Shown here: positions 1-5,524 of the stretch, piece by piece
Layout: each line of letters starts with the position of its first letter
Position numbering within the stretch: the first letter of the stretch is position 1
NCBI GenBank assembly: GCA_023441845.1
Contig: JAEZNF010000602.1
Span: forward strand, 1-6,559
Length of the DNA stretch: 6,559 nucleotides
Source of the DNA: Bacillota bacterium
GTDB taxonomy: Bacteria; Bacillota; Clostridia; Acetivibrionales; DSM-2933
Direction of reading: 5' to 3'
The notes under the pieces: model-generated
Told to the model about the DNA's origin: nothing
Database searches by the model: none
The model's input: only the letters and a program-made list of their open reading frames with translations
Position numbers and translations under genes: made by a program

Positions 1-297
1 ATCATTGACAAAGGACGGCTTGTAGAAGAAACAGACATAAGCTTAATTGAAGCAGAAGAACAGAGTTATCTGCTTTTAGATGTTGATAAACCCTATGAGG
101 CAGAATTGGTGCTGATAGATATGAATATAAAGTATACTAAAGAGGAGAAGTCCATAAAAGTGTTCTGCAAAAGCCAGATGAACAGCAGTATAAATTATAA
201 GCTTGTTCATAAGGACATTAATGTTTTCAATCTTGCATCAGTAGCCAAAAGCCTTGAAGAAAGGTTCTTGGCAATTACAGACGAAGTTAATGCATAA
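1..297 (+). CDS. ABC transporter ATP-binding protein, C-terminal fragment (5' end outside window)
   Basis: The frame is open from the first base to a TAA at 295-297, giving the last 98 residues of a protein that begins upstream. The fragment opens with IIDKGRLVEE. This matches the strand that follows the H-loop in ABC ATPases of the CcmA/BcrA type (usually '...D.i.iidkGrlv..g'). The rest is the variable C-terminal domain that subfamily carries. The Walker A, signature and Walker B motifs would lie upstream, so the ATPase call rests on this short match and on the neighbour. A permease gene follows 35 bp downstream on the same strand, which fits a two-gene exporter operon. A TTG at 106 could be read as a start, but the homology-like segment lies before it, so I treat the gene as cut by the window edge. 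The substrate is unknown. Confidence 0.75.
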   Translation: MIDKGRLVEETDISLIEAEEQSYLLLDVDKPYEAELVLIDMNIKYTKEEKSIKVFCKSQMNSSINYKLVHKDINVFNLASVAKSLEERFLAITDEVNA

Positions 298-318
298 ACC
301 ACATTAATTCAATACTAT

Positions 319-325
319 AAAGGAG
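319..325 (+). promoter_or_regulatory. Ribosome binding site of the ABC-2 permease gene
   Basis: AAAGGAG lies 7 nt before the ATG at 333. It supports that start and shows the permease is translated independently although the upstream ATPase gene ends only 35 bp away. No separate promoter is evident in the 35-bp gap, so co-transcription is inferred. Confidence 0.8.
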
Positions 326-332
326 TGCTGCA

Positions 333-1076
333 ATGTTTAGATTATTAAAATGCGAATTTAAAAAATTCAGAAGTACATATATAAATTCCCTCTCATTTCT
401 TGGAATGCTGTTTCCCCTTATTATTCTCGTATTAACATTTGCAATCAAAAAAAATGACTGGATAAAATCCGGGGCTTTTAACTGGAACGGCTTTAACCAA
501 CAGCTTTCAGTGTTCTTTATATTTCTGGTAGGACCTATTATTACCTCATTTATTTCTGTATTTTCAATTTTCTATGAGTTTCAGGAAAAAACCTTAAAAA
601 ATATATTGAACTCCCCTCATGGAAGGACCAGTATAATAATTTCAAAAATCATATATGTGTCTTTATTTGTTATACTTCAGTATGTGATAGTAGCAGCACT
701 AAATATATTATCCGGATTTATCCTGGGCTTTGACATGTCATTTTCCAAGGTATGTGAATACAGTCTGCGCCTAGTTCTTGCGGGTCTTACGACTGTTTCA
801 CTGGTTCCTTTGATGGTGTTTGTCACTTTGCTTTTCAAAAACTTCATCCCTGCAATGGTTTTAACTGTAGTAGGTACTATTTCAAATGTATTGGCACTTA
901 ACTGGGATAAATCCTATTTGTCGCCCTGGGCTATACCTGCTGATGTATCATTTGTTGCAATTTCAAAAGGTAGTACTATGAATATCATGTATCCCATAAC
1001 CTTTATTTGTATATATATTGTTGTATTTTCGGTCTGCACGGTTATTCACTTTAATTTAGCGGACCAGAGTGTATAG
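333..1076 (+). CDS. ABC-2 type transporter permease (BcrB/MutE/EpiE-like)
   Basis: This 247-residue integral membrane protein is the likely partner of the ATPase encoded just upstream. Six hydrophobic segments are visible, at about residues 17-37, 58-81, 105-131, 143-167, 170-188 and 219-240. That is the normal topology and length for ABC-2 permeases of the bacitracin and lantibiotic immunity type. The cytoplasmic loop after helix 2 reads EFQEKTLKNILNSPHGR (82-98). It resembles the family's conserved E-x-x-x-x-T-x-K-N-x-L-x-S-P-x-x-R coupling segment. The start is set by a good ribosome binding site. Two such ATPase-permease subunits would export a peptide, antibiotic or lipid, or remove it from the membrane. 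No precursor peptide, modification enzyme or two-component system is seen in the window, so immunity is only one option. Family call firm, substrate unknown. Confidence 0.85.
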   Translation: MFRLLKCEFKKFRSTYINSLSFLGMLFPLIILVLTFAIKKNDWIKSGAFNWNGFNQQLSVFFIFLVGPIITSFISVFSIFYEFQEKTLKNILNSPHGRTSIIISKIIYVSLFVILQYVIVAALNILSGFILGFDMSFSKVCEYSLRLVLAGLTTVSLVPLMVFVTLLFKNFIPAMVLTVVGTISNVLALNWDKSYLSPWAIPADVSFVAISKGSTMNIMYPITFICIYIVVFSVCTVIHFNLADQSV

Positions 1077-1118
1077 GTAAAATAAAATTCTCAGAGCCGT
1101 TGAGGCCTGGATTGCATA

Positions 1119-1186
1119 GACGATCAATGGAGCAAAGCGGAATGATCAGTCTCTCCCGTTTTCAATTCGATTTCCCTTTGGGAAAT
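1119..1186. other. Unassigned intergenic stretch with two hairpins and a short open frame
   Basis: The gap between the convergent permease and ahcY genes holds two inverted repeats besides the terminator. GATCA at 1122-1126 pairs with TGATC at 1143-1147, extended by GAC (1119-1121) and GTC (1149-1151) across one bulged base. ATTTCCC at 1170-1176 pairs with GGGAAAT at 1180-1186 around a 3-nt loop. The same stretch has no stop codon on the + strand in one frame from 1055 to a TAA at 1193-1195. That frame contains an ATG at 1127 followed by 22 codons in all (MEQSGMIS... to ...FPLGNGH), but no Shine-Dalgarno sequence precedes it. It could be a small RNA, an untranslated 3' region or the relic of a gene. 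I do not recognise a known RNA family. Confidence 0.35.
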
Positions 1187-1198
1187 GGCCACTAATAA

Positions 1199-1235
1199 GA
1201 AACTACCGTTCATCACGGTAGTTTCGTTGTTTTTC
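1199..1235 (+). terminator. Rho-independent terminator of the ABC transporter operon
   Basis: GAAACTACCG (1199-1208) and CGGTAGTTTC (1216-1225) form a perfect 10-bp stem around a 7-nt loop, followed by GTTGTTTTTC. The T-rich tail is on the + strand, so it ends transcripts from the permease side, about 120 bp after the stop codon. It lies 59 bp beyond the ahcY stop on the other strand. The tail there is only TTATTAG, so it may also stop ahcY transcripts, but less efficiently. Confidence 0.85.
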
Positions 1236-1283
1236 ATATAGTATACTGTTTATACTTTATTAAGTAGCAGATTCAGTACAGTA

Positions 1284-2687
1284 TTAATACTTATAATGGT
1301 CAGCCTTATAAGGGCCTTCAACAGGAACGCCAAGGTATTCAGCCTGCTCTTTGGTGAGCGTTGTCAGCTTTGCACCGATTTTATCAAGGTGAAGCCTTGC
1401 AACCTCTTCATCGAGATGTTTGGGCAAAATATAAACTTTGTTTTCATATTTGTCTTTATTCTTCCACAGGTCGATTTGTGCAAGTGTCTGATTTGAGAAG
1501 CTGTTTGACATTACGAATGACGGATGTCCTGTAGCACAGCCGAGGTTAACAAGCCTTCCTTCAGCTAAAACAAATATTTCATGTCCTTCGGGGAAGATAT
1601 ATTTATCTACCTGAGGCTTAATATTAATCTTTTTTATACCTTCGTAGTTATTAAGCCTGGCCATTTGAATTTCATTGTCAAAATGACCGATATTACAAAC
1701 AATGGCCTGGTCCTTCATTTTTTTCATATGCTCAAGAGTGATTATATCCCTATTGCCTGTCGTTGTTACATAAATATCACCAATACCGAGAGTATCTTCA
1801 ACAGTCTTAACTTCATAGCCCGCCATAGCTGCTTGAAGTGCACATATAGGGTCAATTTCGGTTACAATTACCCTGGCTCCGAGACCTTGCAATGACTGCG
1901 CGGAGCCCTTGCCCACATCACCATAACCGCAAACAACAGCAACTTTTCCGGCTACCATTACATCAGTTGCTCTCTTTATACCGTCAACCAACGACTCTCT
2001 GCATCCGTAAAGATTGTCGAATTTTGACTTGGTAACAGAATCGTTAACATTGATGGCAGGAACAAGAAGTTCTCCTCTTTCCACCATTTGATAAAGCCTG
2101 TGAACTCCCGTTGTGGTTTCTTCCGAAACCCCCTTCCACTCTTTAACTGCTTTATGCCATCTTTGATTGTCCTTTTGTAGTCCTTCTTTCAGTAATTTAT
2201 TAATAATCTTGAGTTCTTCGTTATCCGTAGGTTCGTCCAATATTGTCGAGTCATTCTCTGCCTTATATCCTCTGTGTATGAGCAATGTAGCATCTCCGCC
2301 GTCATCAACGATAAGCTGCGGCCCAAGTCCGCCTGGGAATGTAAGCATCTGCTCAGTACACCACCAGTATTCTTCAAGGCTTTCACCCTTCCACGCAAAT
2401 ACCGGAATACCTGCTTTTGCAATGGCAGCTGCCGCATGATCCTGAGTTGAAAATATGTTACAGCTTGCCCATCTCACACTGGCTCCAAGCGCAGCAAGAG
2501 TTTCAATAAGAACTGCCGTCTGTATAGTCATATGCAGTGAGCCTGATACTCTTACGCCTTTTAAAGGCTGCTCGGCAGCATATTTTTCCCTAATAGCCAT
2601 AAGTCCGGGCATTTCTTTCTCTGCTATTTCGATTTCTTTTCTTCCCCATTCCCACAAATTCAAATCCGCAATTTTGTAATCCGACAT
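1284..2687 (-). CDS. ahcY: S-adenosyl-L-homocysteine hydrolase (adenosylhomocysteinase, EC 3.13.2.1)
   Basis: This cytosolic NAD+-dependent enzyme splits S-adenosylhomocysteine into homocysteine and adenosine, removing the inhibitor left by SAM-dependent methylation. The 467 residues include all hallmark positions. The substrate domain has LHMT (H52), [13 protein letters not shown] (76-88), DDGGD (128-132, catalytic D129), SEETTTG (188-194, E190) and [11 protein letters not shown] (K220, D224). The Rossmann site GYGDVGKG spans 254-261, with the NAD-ribose acidic residue in TEID (E277). [11 protein letters not shown] (387-397) follows. The C-terminus, [10 protein letters not shown], carries the Lys and Tyr (K461, Y465) that reach the neighbouring subunit's cofactor. 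About 36 extra residues lie at roughly 141-186 compared with the human enzyme, as in the longer bacterial forms. The start is fixed by AGGAGG 5 nt upstream. The gene appears monocistronic, with no methionine-cycle genes next to it. Confidence 0.98.
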   Translation of the reverse strand: MSDYKIADLNLWEWGRKEIEIAEKEMPGLMAIREKYAAEQPLKGVRVSGSLHMTIQTAVLIETLAALGASVRWASCNIFSTQDHAAAAIAKAGIPVFAWKGESLEEYWWCTEQMLTFPGGLGPQLIVDDGGDATLLIHRGYKAENDSTILDEPTDNEELKIINKLLKEGLQKDNQRWHKAVKEWKGVSEETTTGVHRLYQMVERGELLVPAINVNDSVTKSKFDNLYGCRESLVDGIKRATDVMVAGKVAVVCGYGDVGKGSAQSLQGLGARVIVTEIDPICALQAAMAGYEVKTVEDTLGIGDIYVTTTGNRDIITLEHMKKMKDQAIVCNIGHFDNEIQMARLNNYEGIKKINIKPQVDKYIFPEGHEIFVLAEGRLVNLGCATGHPSFVMSNSFSNQTLAQIDLWKNKDKYENKVYILPKHLDEEVARLHLDKIGAKLTTLTKEQAEYLGVPVEGPYKADHYKY

Positions 2688-2692
2688 AAATA

Positions 2693-2698
2693 CCTCCT
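2693..2698 (-). promoter_or_regulatory. Ribosome binding site of ahcY
   Basis: AGGAGG on the minus strand, a perfect match to the 16S rRNA anti-Shine-Dalgarno sequence, ends 5 nt before the ahcY ATG at 2687. It predicts strong translation and confirms the start at MSDYKIADL, which also matches the N-terminus of known family members. Confidence 0.85.
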
Positions 2699-2762
2699 AT
2701 TATGCTTATATAATTTATTATTTCAATTCACAAAGCAAAAAATTATTCACTTATCTAATTTA

Positions 2763-2791
2763 ATTCTATTATTACGGGTTAAATTTGTCAA
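2763..2791 (-). promoter_or_regulatory. Sigma-A-type promoter of ahcY
   Basis: On the minus strand a perfect -35 TTGACA (2791-2786) is followed by a 17-bp spacer and TAGAAT (2768-2763), five of six matches to the -10 consensus. Transcription would begin near 2756, leaving an AT-rich leader of about 69 nt before the ATG. I see no S-adenosylhomocysteine riboswitch or other obvious aptamer in that leader, which suggests constitutive or protein-controlled expression. Confidence 0.8.
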
Positions 2792-2871
2792 CTATAATTG
2801 TAAATAAATGAATTTAATTCACTTTACACTGACTATAGCTTAATATGATTATATTTAACATCCAGAACTCC

Positions 2872-2887
2872 TCACAATTCATTGTGA
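2872..2887. repeat. Inverted repeat, operator-like (TCACAAT-TC-ATTGTGA)
   Basis: Two 7-bp arms in perfect dyad symmetry are separated by 2 bp. The size and symmetry are typical of a dimeric transcription factor site. It lies about 80 bp upstream of the ahcY -35 box and about 245 bp upstream of the DUF2461 gene start. It could serve either gene or neither. The binding protein is unknown. Confidence 0.4.
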
Positions 2888-2956
2888 TATCGAATAATTC
2901 CTGCGCAATGCACTTGATAAAACATCAAATCTCTGTCAAAATAATAAATATGTTTA

Positions 2957-2998
2957 GCGAAAAACATTTTACATTTCTGATTCTATTTTTTCGCGAAA
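2957..2998. repeat. Inverted repeat GCGAAAAA / TTTTTCGC with embedded palindrome TTTCGCGAAA
   Basis: GCGAAAAA at 2957-2964 is matched by TTTTTCGC at 2987-2994, 22 nt apart. The second arm overlaps the perfect 10-bp palindrome TTTCGCGAAA at 2989-2998. These CG-containing blocks stand out in very AT-rich DNA. The spacing does not suggest a terminator because no T-run follows a compact stem. A regulatory role is inference. Confidence 0.35.
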
Positions 2999-3014
2999 TC
3001 ATATACCTTGATCC

Positions 3015-3058
3015 ATTGAACGCGTAACACTTTATGTGAATTCTTTCGCGCGTTCAAT
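3015..3058. repeat. 10-bp inverted repeat upstream of the DUF2461 gene
   Basis: ATTGAACGCG (3015-3024) and CGCGTTCAAT (3049-3058) are exact reverse complements separated by 24 nt. A copy of TTTCGCG (3044-3050) overlaps the second arm and repeats the motif at 2989-2995. The repeat ends 72 bp before the ATG at 3131, in the likely promoter zone of that gene. I could not find a convincing -35/-10 pair there, so the start of its transcript is open. Confidence 0.45.
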
Positions 3059-3117
3059 ATAGACGGCAACTAAAACATATGCCGCATATAAATTCGGAAA
3101 ACGACTAATATAGTATT

Positions 3118-3123
3118 CGGAGG
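3118..3123 (+). promoter_or_regulatory. Ribosome binding site of the DUF2461 gene
   Basis: CGGAGG ends 7 nt before the ATG at 3131, supporting that start. No other in-frame start upstream has a comparable site. Confidence 0.75.
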
Positions 3124-3130
3124 CCTTCAA

Positions 3131-3805
3131 ATGAGCTTTAGCGGATTTAACGAAGAAACCATGAAATTTCTACTTGAAAACAAACTGAATAACAGTAAGG
3201 ATTGGTATGAAAGCCATAAGAGCCTGTACAAGCAGTATGTATACAATCCGTTTGTCGAGCTTGTTACAGAACTTGCACCTGCAATGACGCAAATAGACAG
3301 TCGGCTTATAACAGTCCCTTCAAAGCTGATTTCAAGGGTACGAAGGGACACCCGTTTTACAAAGGACAAGTCTCTCTACAGGGACAATGTCTGGCTTGTA
3401 TTCCTCCGGGACAAATCTCAAATGTCCTCGGCTCCATGCTTTTGGTTTGAAATAAACCAGAAAGGTTCAAGCTACGGTGTCGGTCATTACAGTGCATCTA
3501 CCGGTTCAATGGCCAATATGCGCGAAATGATTATAAAAGGCCATTCCTCATTTTTAAGTGCACTAGAATGCTACGAATCTCAGAATACATTTGTTCTGGG
3601 CGGTGAGATGTATAAAAGAAGCAAATACCCCGACCAGCCGGAAAACTTAAGATCGTGGCTGGACAGAAAGAATGTTTACTTTGAATGTGTTCAGAATGAC
3701 TTTAAGCTGGCATTTTCAAAAAAATTGCCCGATGTATTGAAAAAGGGATTTAAAGAGCTGAAACCTATTTATGACTTTCTGTGCATGGTTGAGTCATACA
3801 ATTAA
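3131..3805 (+). CDS. DUF2461 / TIGR02453 family protein of unknown function
   Basis: This 224-residue soluble protein has no signal peptide or membrane segment and matches the DUF2461 pattern. The N-terminus has FLLENKLNNSKDWYESHKSLY (13-33), like the family's 'FL..L..NN.r.WF..hk..Y'. A strongly conserved basic block follows, RVRRDTRFTKDKSLYRDN (69-86). Next come CFWFEIN (103-109), a YGVGHY strand (115-120) and GEMYKRSKYP (158-167), equivalent to the family's 'GE.LKR.P' segment. The length of about 220 residues is normal for the family. The biochemical role of DUF2461 is not established, and I assign none. The gene is transcribed divergently from ahcY across 443 bp and converges on the next gene with a 58-bp gap, so it is probably a single-gene unit. 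No terminator hairpin is visible in that gap. Confidence 0.85.
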   Translation: MSFSGFNEETMKFLLENKLNNSKDWYESHKSLYKQYVYNPFVELVTELAPAMTQIDSRLITVPSKLISRVRRDTRFTKDKSLYRDNVWLVFLRDKSQMSSAPCFWFEINQKGSSYGVGHYSASTGSMANMREMIIKGHSSFLSALECYESQNTFVLGGEMYKRSKYPDQPENLRSWLDRKNVYFECVQNDFKLAFSKKLPDVLKKGFKELKPIYDFLCMVESYN

Positions 3806-3863
3806 AATATAATGGCAATTGAACAGCTAAAACCGTGGCAAAGAACCGTACCCTTGACACGAC

Positions 3864-5384
3864 TCATTTATATGCGTCAGGATGTGCTACGCCAATCTTA
3901 AGTATGAATACTGTGGAAAGCAGGCAGAACGCGATTGTACAAGCTGCCATAACATATTTTAAAAATTTTAGATTTGTATTGGAGAATCTCTCCACGGCTT
4001 TACCGTAAAAATATGCAACTGAAATAAGCATTAACGCTGCATATCTAAAGTTCTGCGCACATACTACAGGAGTTGACAATCTGGATTGAAACAGAAGACC
4101 GTAGGGAAGAATCAGATTTAAAACAAATAGATATCCGTAACCTTTAAAGAGCTTCTTGTATTCCAATAGTATATATATTGCTATTATTACTAACAAAATT
4201 AAAACTGAAAACAGTAATAGTGTGCCGATTGTTTCCAGCCCCGAAAAACGCCATTCCCCGAAAAGGGAAGATTTTAAAGCATAATCGGAAAACAGTGCGC
4301 TATTTCCATCCATGGGATCTGCGGTAAACGGGCTTTTAATAAAACCTTCAATAGGTATATAAAACAGATTTTTCAGGGTGTTCGGATACCGTTCAAAATT
4401 TACGCCGGGTGCATAAAAGAAGCTTTGCTTAAATAGCATGTATTGCCTTAGCGGATAGCTTAAGGAAAGCGGTATTGAAATAGTGAAAAATATCGGGTAC
4501 TGTCTTAAATAATTACTGTAGCTTTTCCGGTTCTGGATAAGTACAACAAGAAAAGCCAGACAAATAATTGGGAATATAATTACTGCGTTCTTCTTGGTAA
4601 GCATTGTAACTGAAACCGCTAATGACAAAAAGACCATGTTTGTTATACTCTTGTCATTAAGCCACCTAATAAGGCAGTATAAGCTTAAAGTATAGAAAAA
4701 GAACATTGTATTGTCATTGTTAAGGAATGAGGCAAAGTATATATTATACGGGTAAAAGGCAAATATCGAAATTCCGGCAAGGATTACCGTATTATTTAAT
4801 TTTACCATTATAAAAATTTTATAAACCAGTACGAGAGTCATGCAGCTCAAGAATACCATAAACACCTGCACTAACCTCAAGGAATTAAATTCACTCAAAC
4901 CGCAAACCTTACCAACACAGTAGAAGACAGCTGACAGAGCATGATGGACAGGAGGTTGATAGCCCTCAGCGACACCCGTATTTGGCAGTGACAATGTGTT
5001 TGCTATATGCTTGATATAATCAATGTGACTGAAATCGCTTCCCGCTACATCGTGCTGACGCACCAAAATAGGTGTGTATATTGTATATACCACCCTTAAA
5101 AACACTCCTACTATTATGACAAATACAGGAAGTGAATTAAGCTTTAATCTGCCCTTTAATACAAGGTATAAAACGATACCTGCCAGTGGAATCACGGCAG
5201 CTGCAAAAGAAATCTGTATGGCTGTTGTTGATAAACTTTTGCTGTTCAGAAAATAAAAGAAAAACATAACTATCAGAAATACCGCAAGGCATGAACTATA
5301 ATGGTCGGTTAATAATAAAAGTTTGCTGCTTACCTTGCTCTTACTATTCTGAGTGACTTCGTTATTTATTGTTTTGTCTGTCAT
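3864..5384 (-). CDS. GT-C-like polytopic membrane glycosyltransferase (GT39/PMT-related)
   Basis: A 506-residue protein with a short cytosolic N-terminus and about 12-14 hydrophobic segments, including about 30-46, 54-76, 85-104, 170-192, 198-220, 267-284, 385-407, 416-432, 447-462 and 474-497. The first large outside loop reads QHDVAGSDFSHIDYI (110-124), then EGYQPPVHH (140-148). This is the usual place for the catalytic acidic residue (here D112, D117 or D122) and for the 'QPP' motif of GT39-like enzymes. Further family-like points are LNNDNTMFF (221-229), LTKKNAVIIFP (262-272) and QNFRYAAL (444-451). Such enzymes use a polyprenyl-phosphate sugar to glycosylate proteins, lipids or cell-wall polymers on the outer face of the membrane. 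Donor and acceptor cannot be read from the sequence. GGAG lies 5 nt before the ATG. No other glycosylation gene is nearby. Confidence 0.75.
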   Translation of the reverse strand: MTDKTINNEVTQNSKSKVSSKLLLLTDHYSSCLAVFLIVMFFFYFLNSKSLSTTAIQISFAAAVIPLAGIVLYLVLKGRLKLNSLPVFVIIVGVFLRVVYTIYTPILVRQHDVAGSDFSHIDYIKHIANTLSLPNTGVAEGYQPPVHHALSAVFYCVGKVCGLSEFNSLRLVQVFMVFLSCMTLVLVYKIFIMVKLNNTVILAGISIFAFYPYNIYFASFLNNDNTMFFFYTLSLYCLIRWLNDKSITNMVFLSLAVSVTMLTKKNAVIIFPIICLAFLVVLIQNRKSYSNYLRQYPIFFTISIPLSLSYPLRQYMLFKQSFFYAPGVNFERYPNTLKNLFYIPIEGFIKSPFTADPMDGNSALFSDYALKSSLFGEWRFSGLETIGTLLLFSVLILLVIIAIYILLEYKKLFKGYGYLFVLNLILPYGLLFQSRLSTPVVCAQNFRYAALMLISVAYFYGKAVERFSNTNLKFLKYVMAACTIAFCLLSTVFILKIGVAHPDAYK

Positions 5385-5389
5385 TTTAT

Positions 5390-5393
5390 CTCC
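5390..5393 (-). promoter_or_regulatory. Ribosome binding site of the GT-C gene
   Basis: On the minus strand GGAG, in the context TCTGGAGATAAAATG, lies 5 nt before the ATG at 5384. It is a shorter match than at the other genes but well placed. Confidence 0.6.
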
Positions 5394-5442
5394 AGATTAA
5401 TACTATATTGTCGTATCGTATAATATTATGCAATCTAAAACA

Positions 5443-5451
5443 ATTATATCA
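5443..5451 (-). promoter_or_regulatory. Extended -10 promoter for the GT-C gene
   Basis: On the minus strand TGATATAAT combines a perfect TATAAT box (5448-5443) with the TGn extension (5451-5449). The region 17 bp further upstream is only T-rich and has no good -35, as is common for extended -10 promoters. Transcription would start near 5437, about 52 nt before the ATG. This separates the gene from the aldo/keto reductase gene upstream of it, although read-through remains possible because no strong terminator is seen between 5452 and 5524. Confidence 0.6.
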
Positions 5452-5524
5452 TGTTTCTACGAAGTAAAAAAGTGAAAAATTAAATTTAATAGTTTAAAAA
5501 GAGCCTATCTCACATGCAATCCTA

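Noticed and set aside
106..297. A small gene starting at the TTG at 106
   Set aside because: The same frame is open to base 1 and its first residues match the ABC ATPase family. The TTG has no Shine-Dalgarno sequence.
1094..1105. A group II intron domain V remnant (GAGCCGTTGAGG resembles its start)
   Set aside because: The match ends after a few bases, and the matching 3' strand of domain V and the intron boundaries are missing.
1296..2679. Several open frames antisense to or overlapping ahcY
   Set aside because: They lie fully within a certain gene, have no ribosome binding sites, and their translations look like mirror images of the AhcY codons.
2688..2760. A riboswitch in the ahcY leader
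   Set aside because: The leader is only about 69 nt, strongly AT-rich and has no stable hairpins or conserved aptamer core that I recognise.
2845..3027. A 60-codon open frame on the + strand
   Set aside because: It has no ribosome binding site and no recognisable composition or motif. It runs through the inverted repeats of an AT-rich spacer and is most likely chance.
3806..3863. A terminator between the convergent DUF2461 and GT-C genes
   Set aside because: No inverted repeat followed by a T-run is visible on either strand, only a short direct repeat of AACCGT.
5452..5524. A terminator after the reductase gene (short GAG/CTC pairing before TTTTT on the minus strand)
   Set aside because: The possible stem has only about three base pairs, too weak to call.
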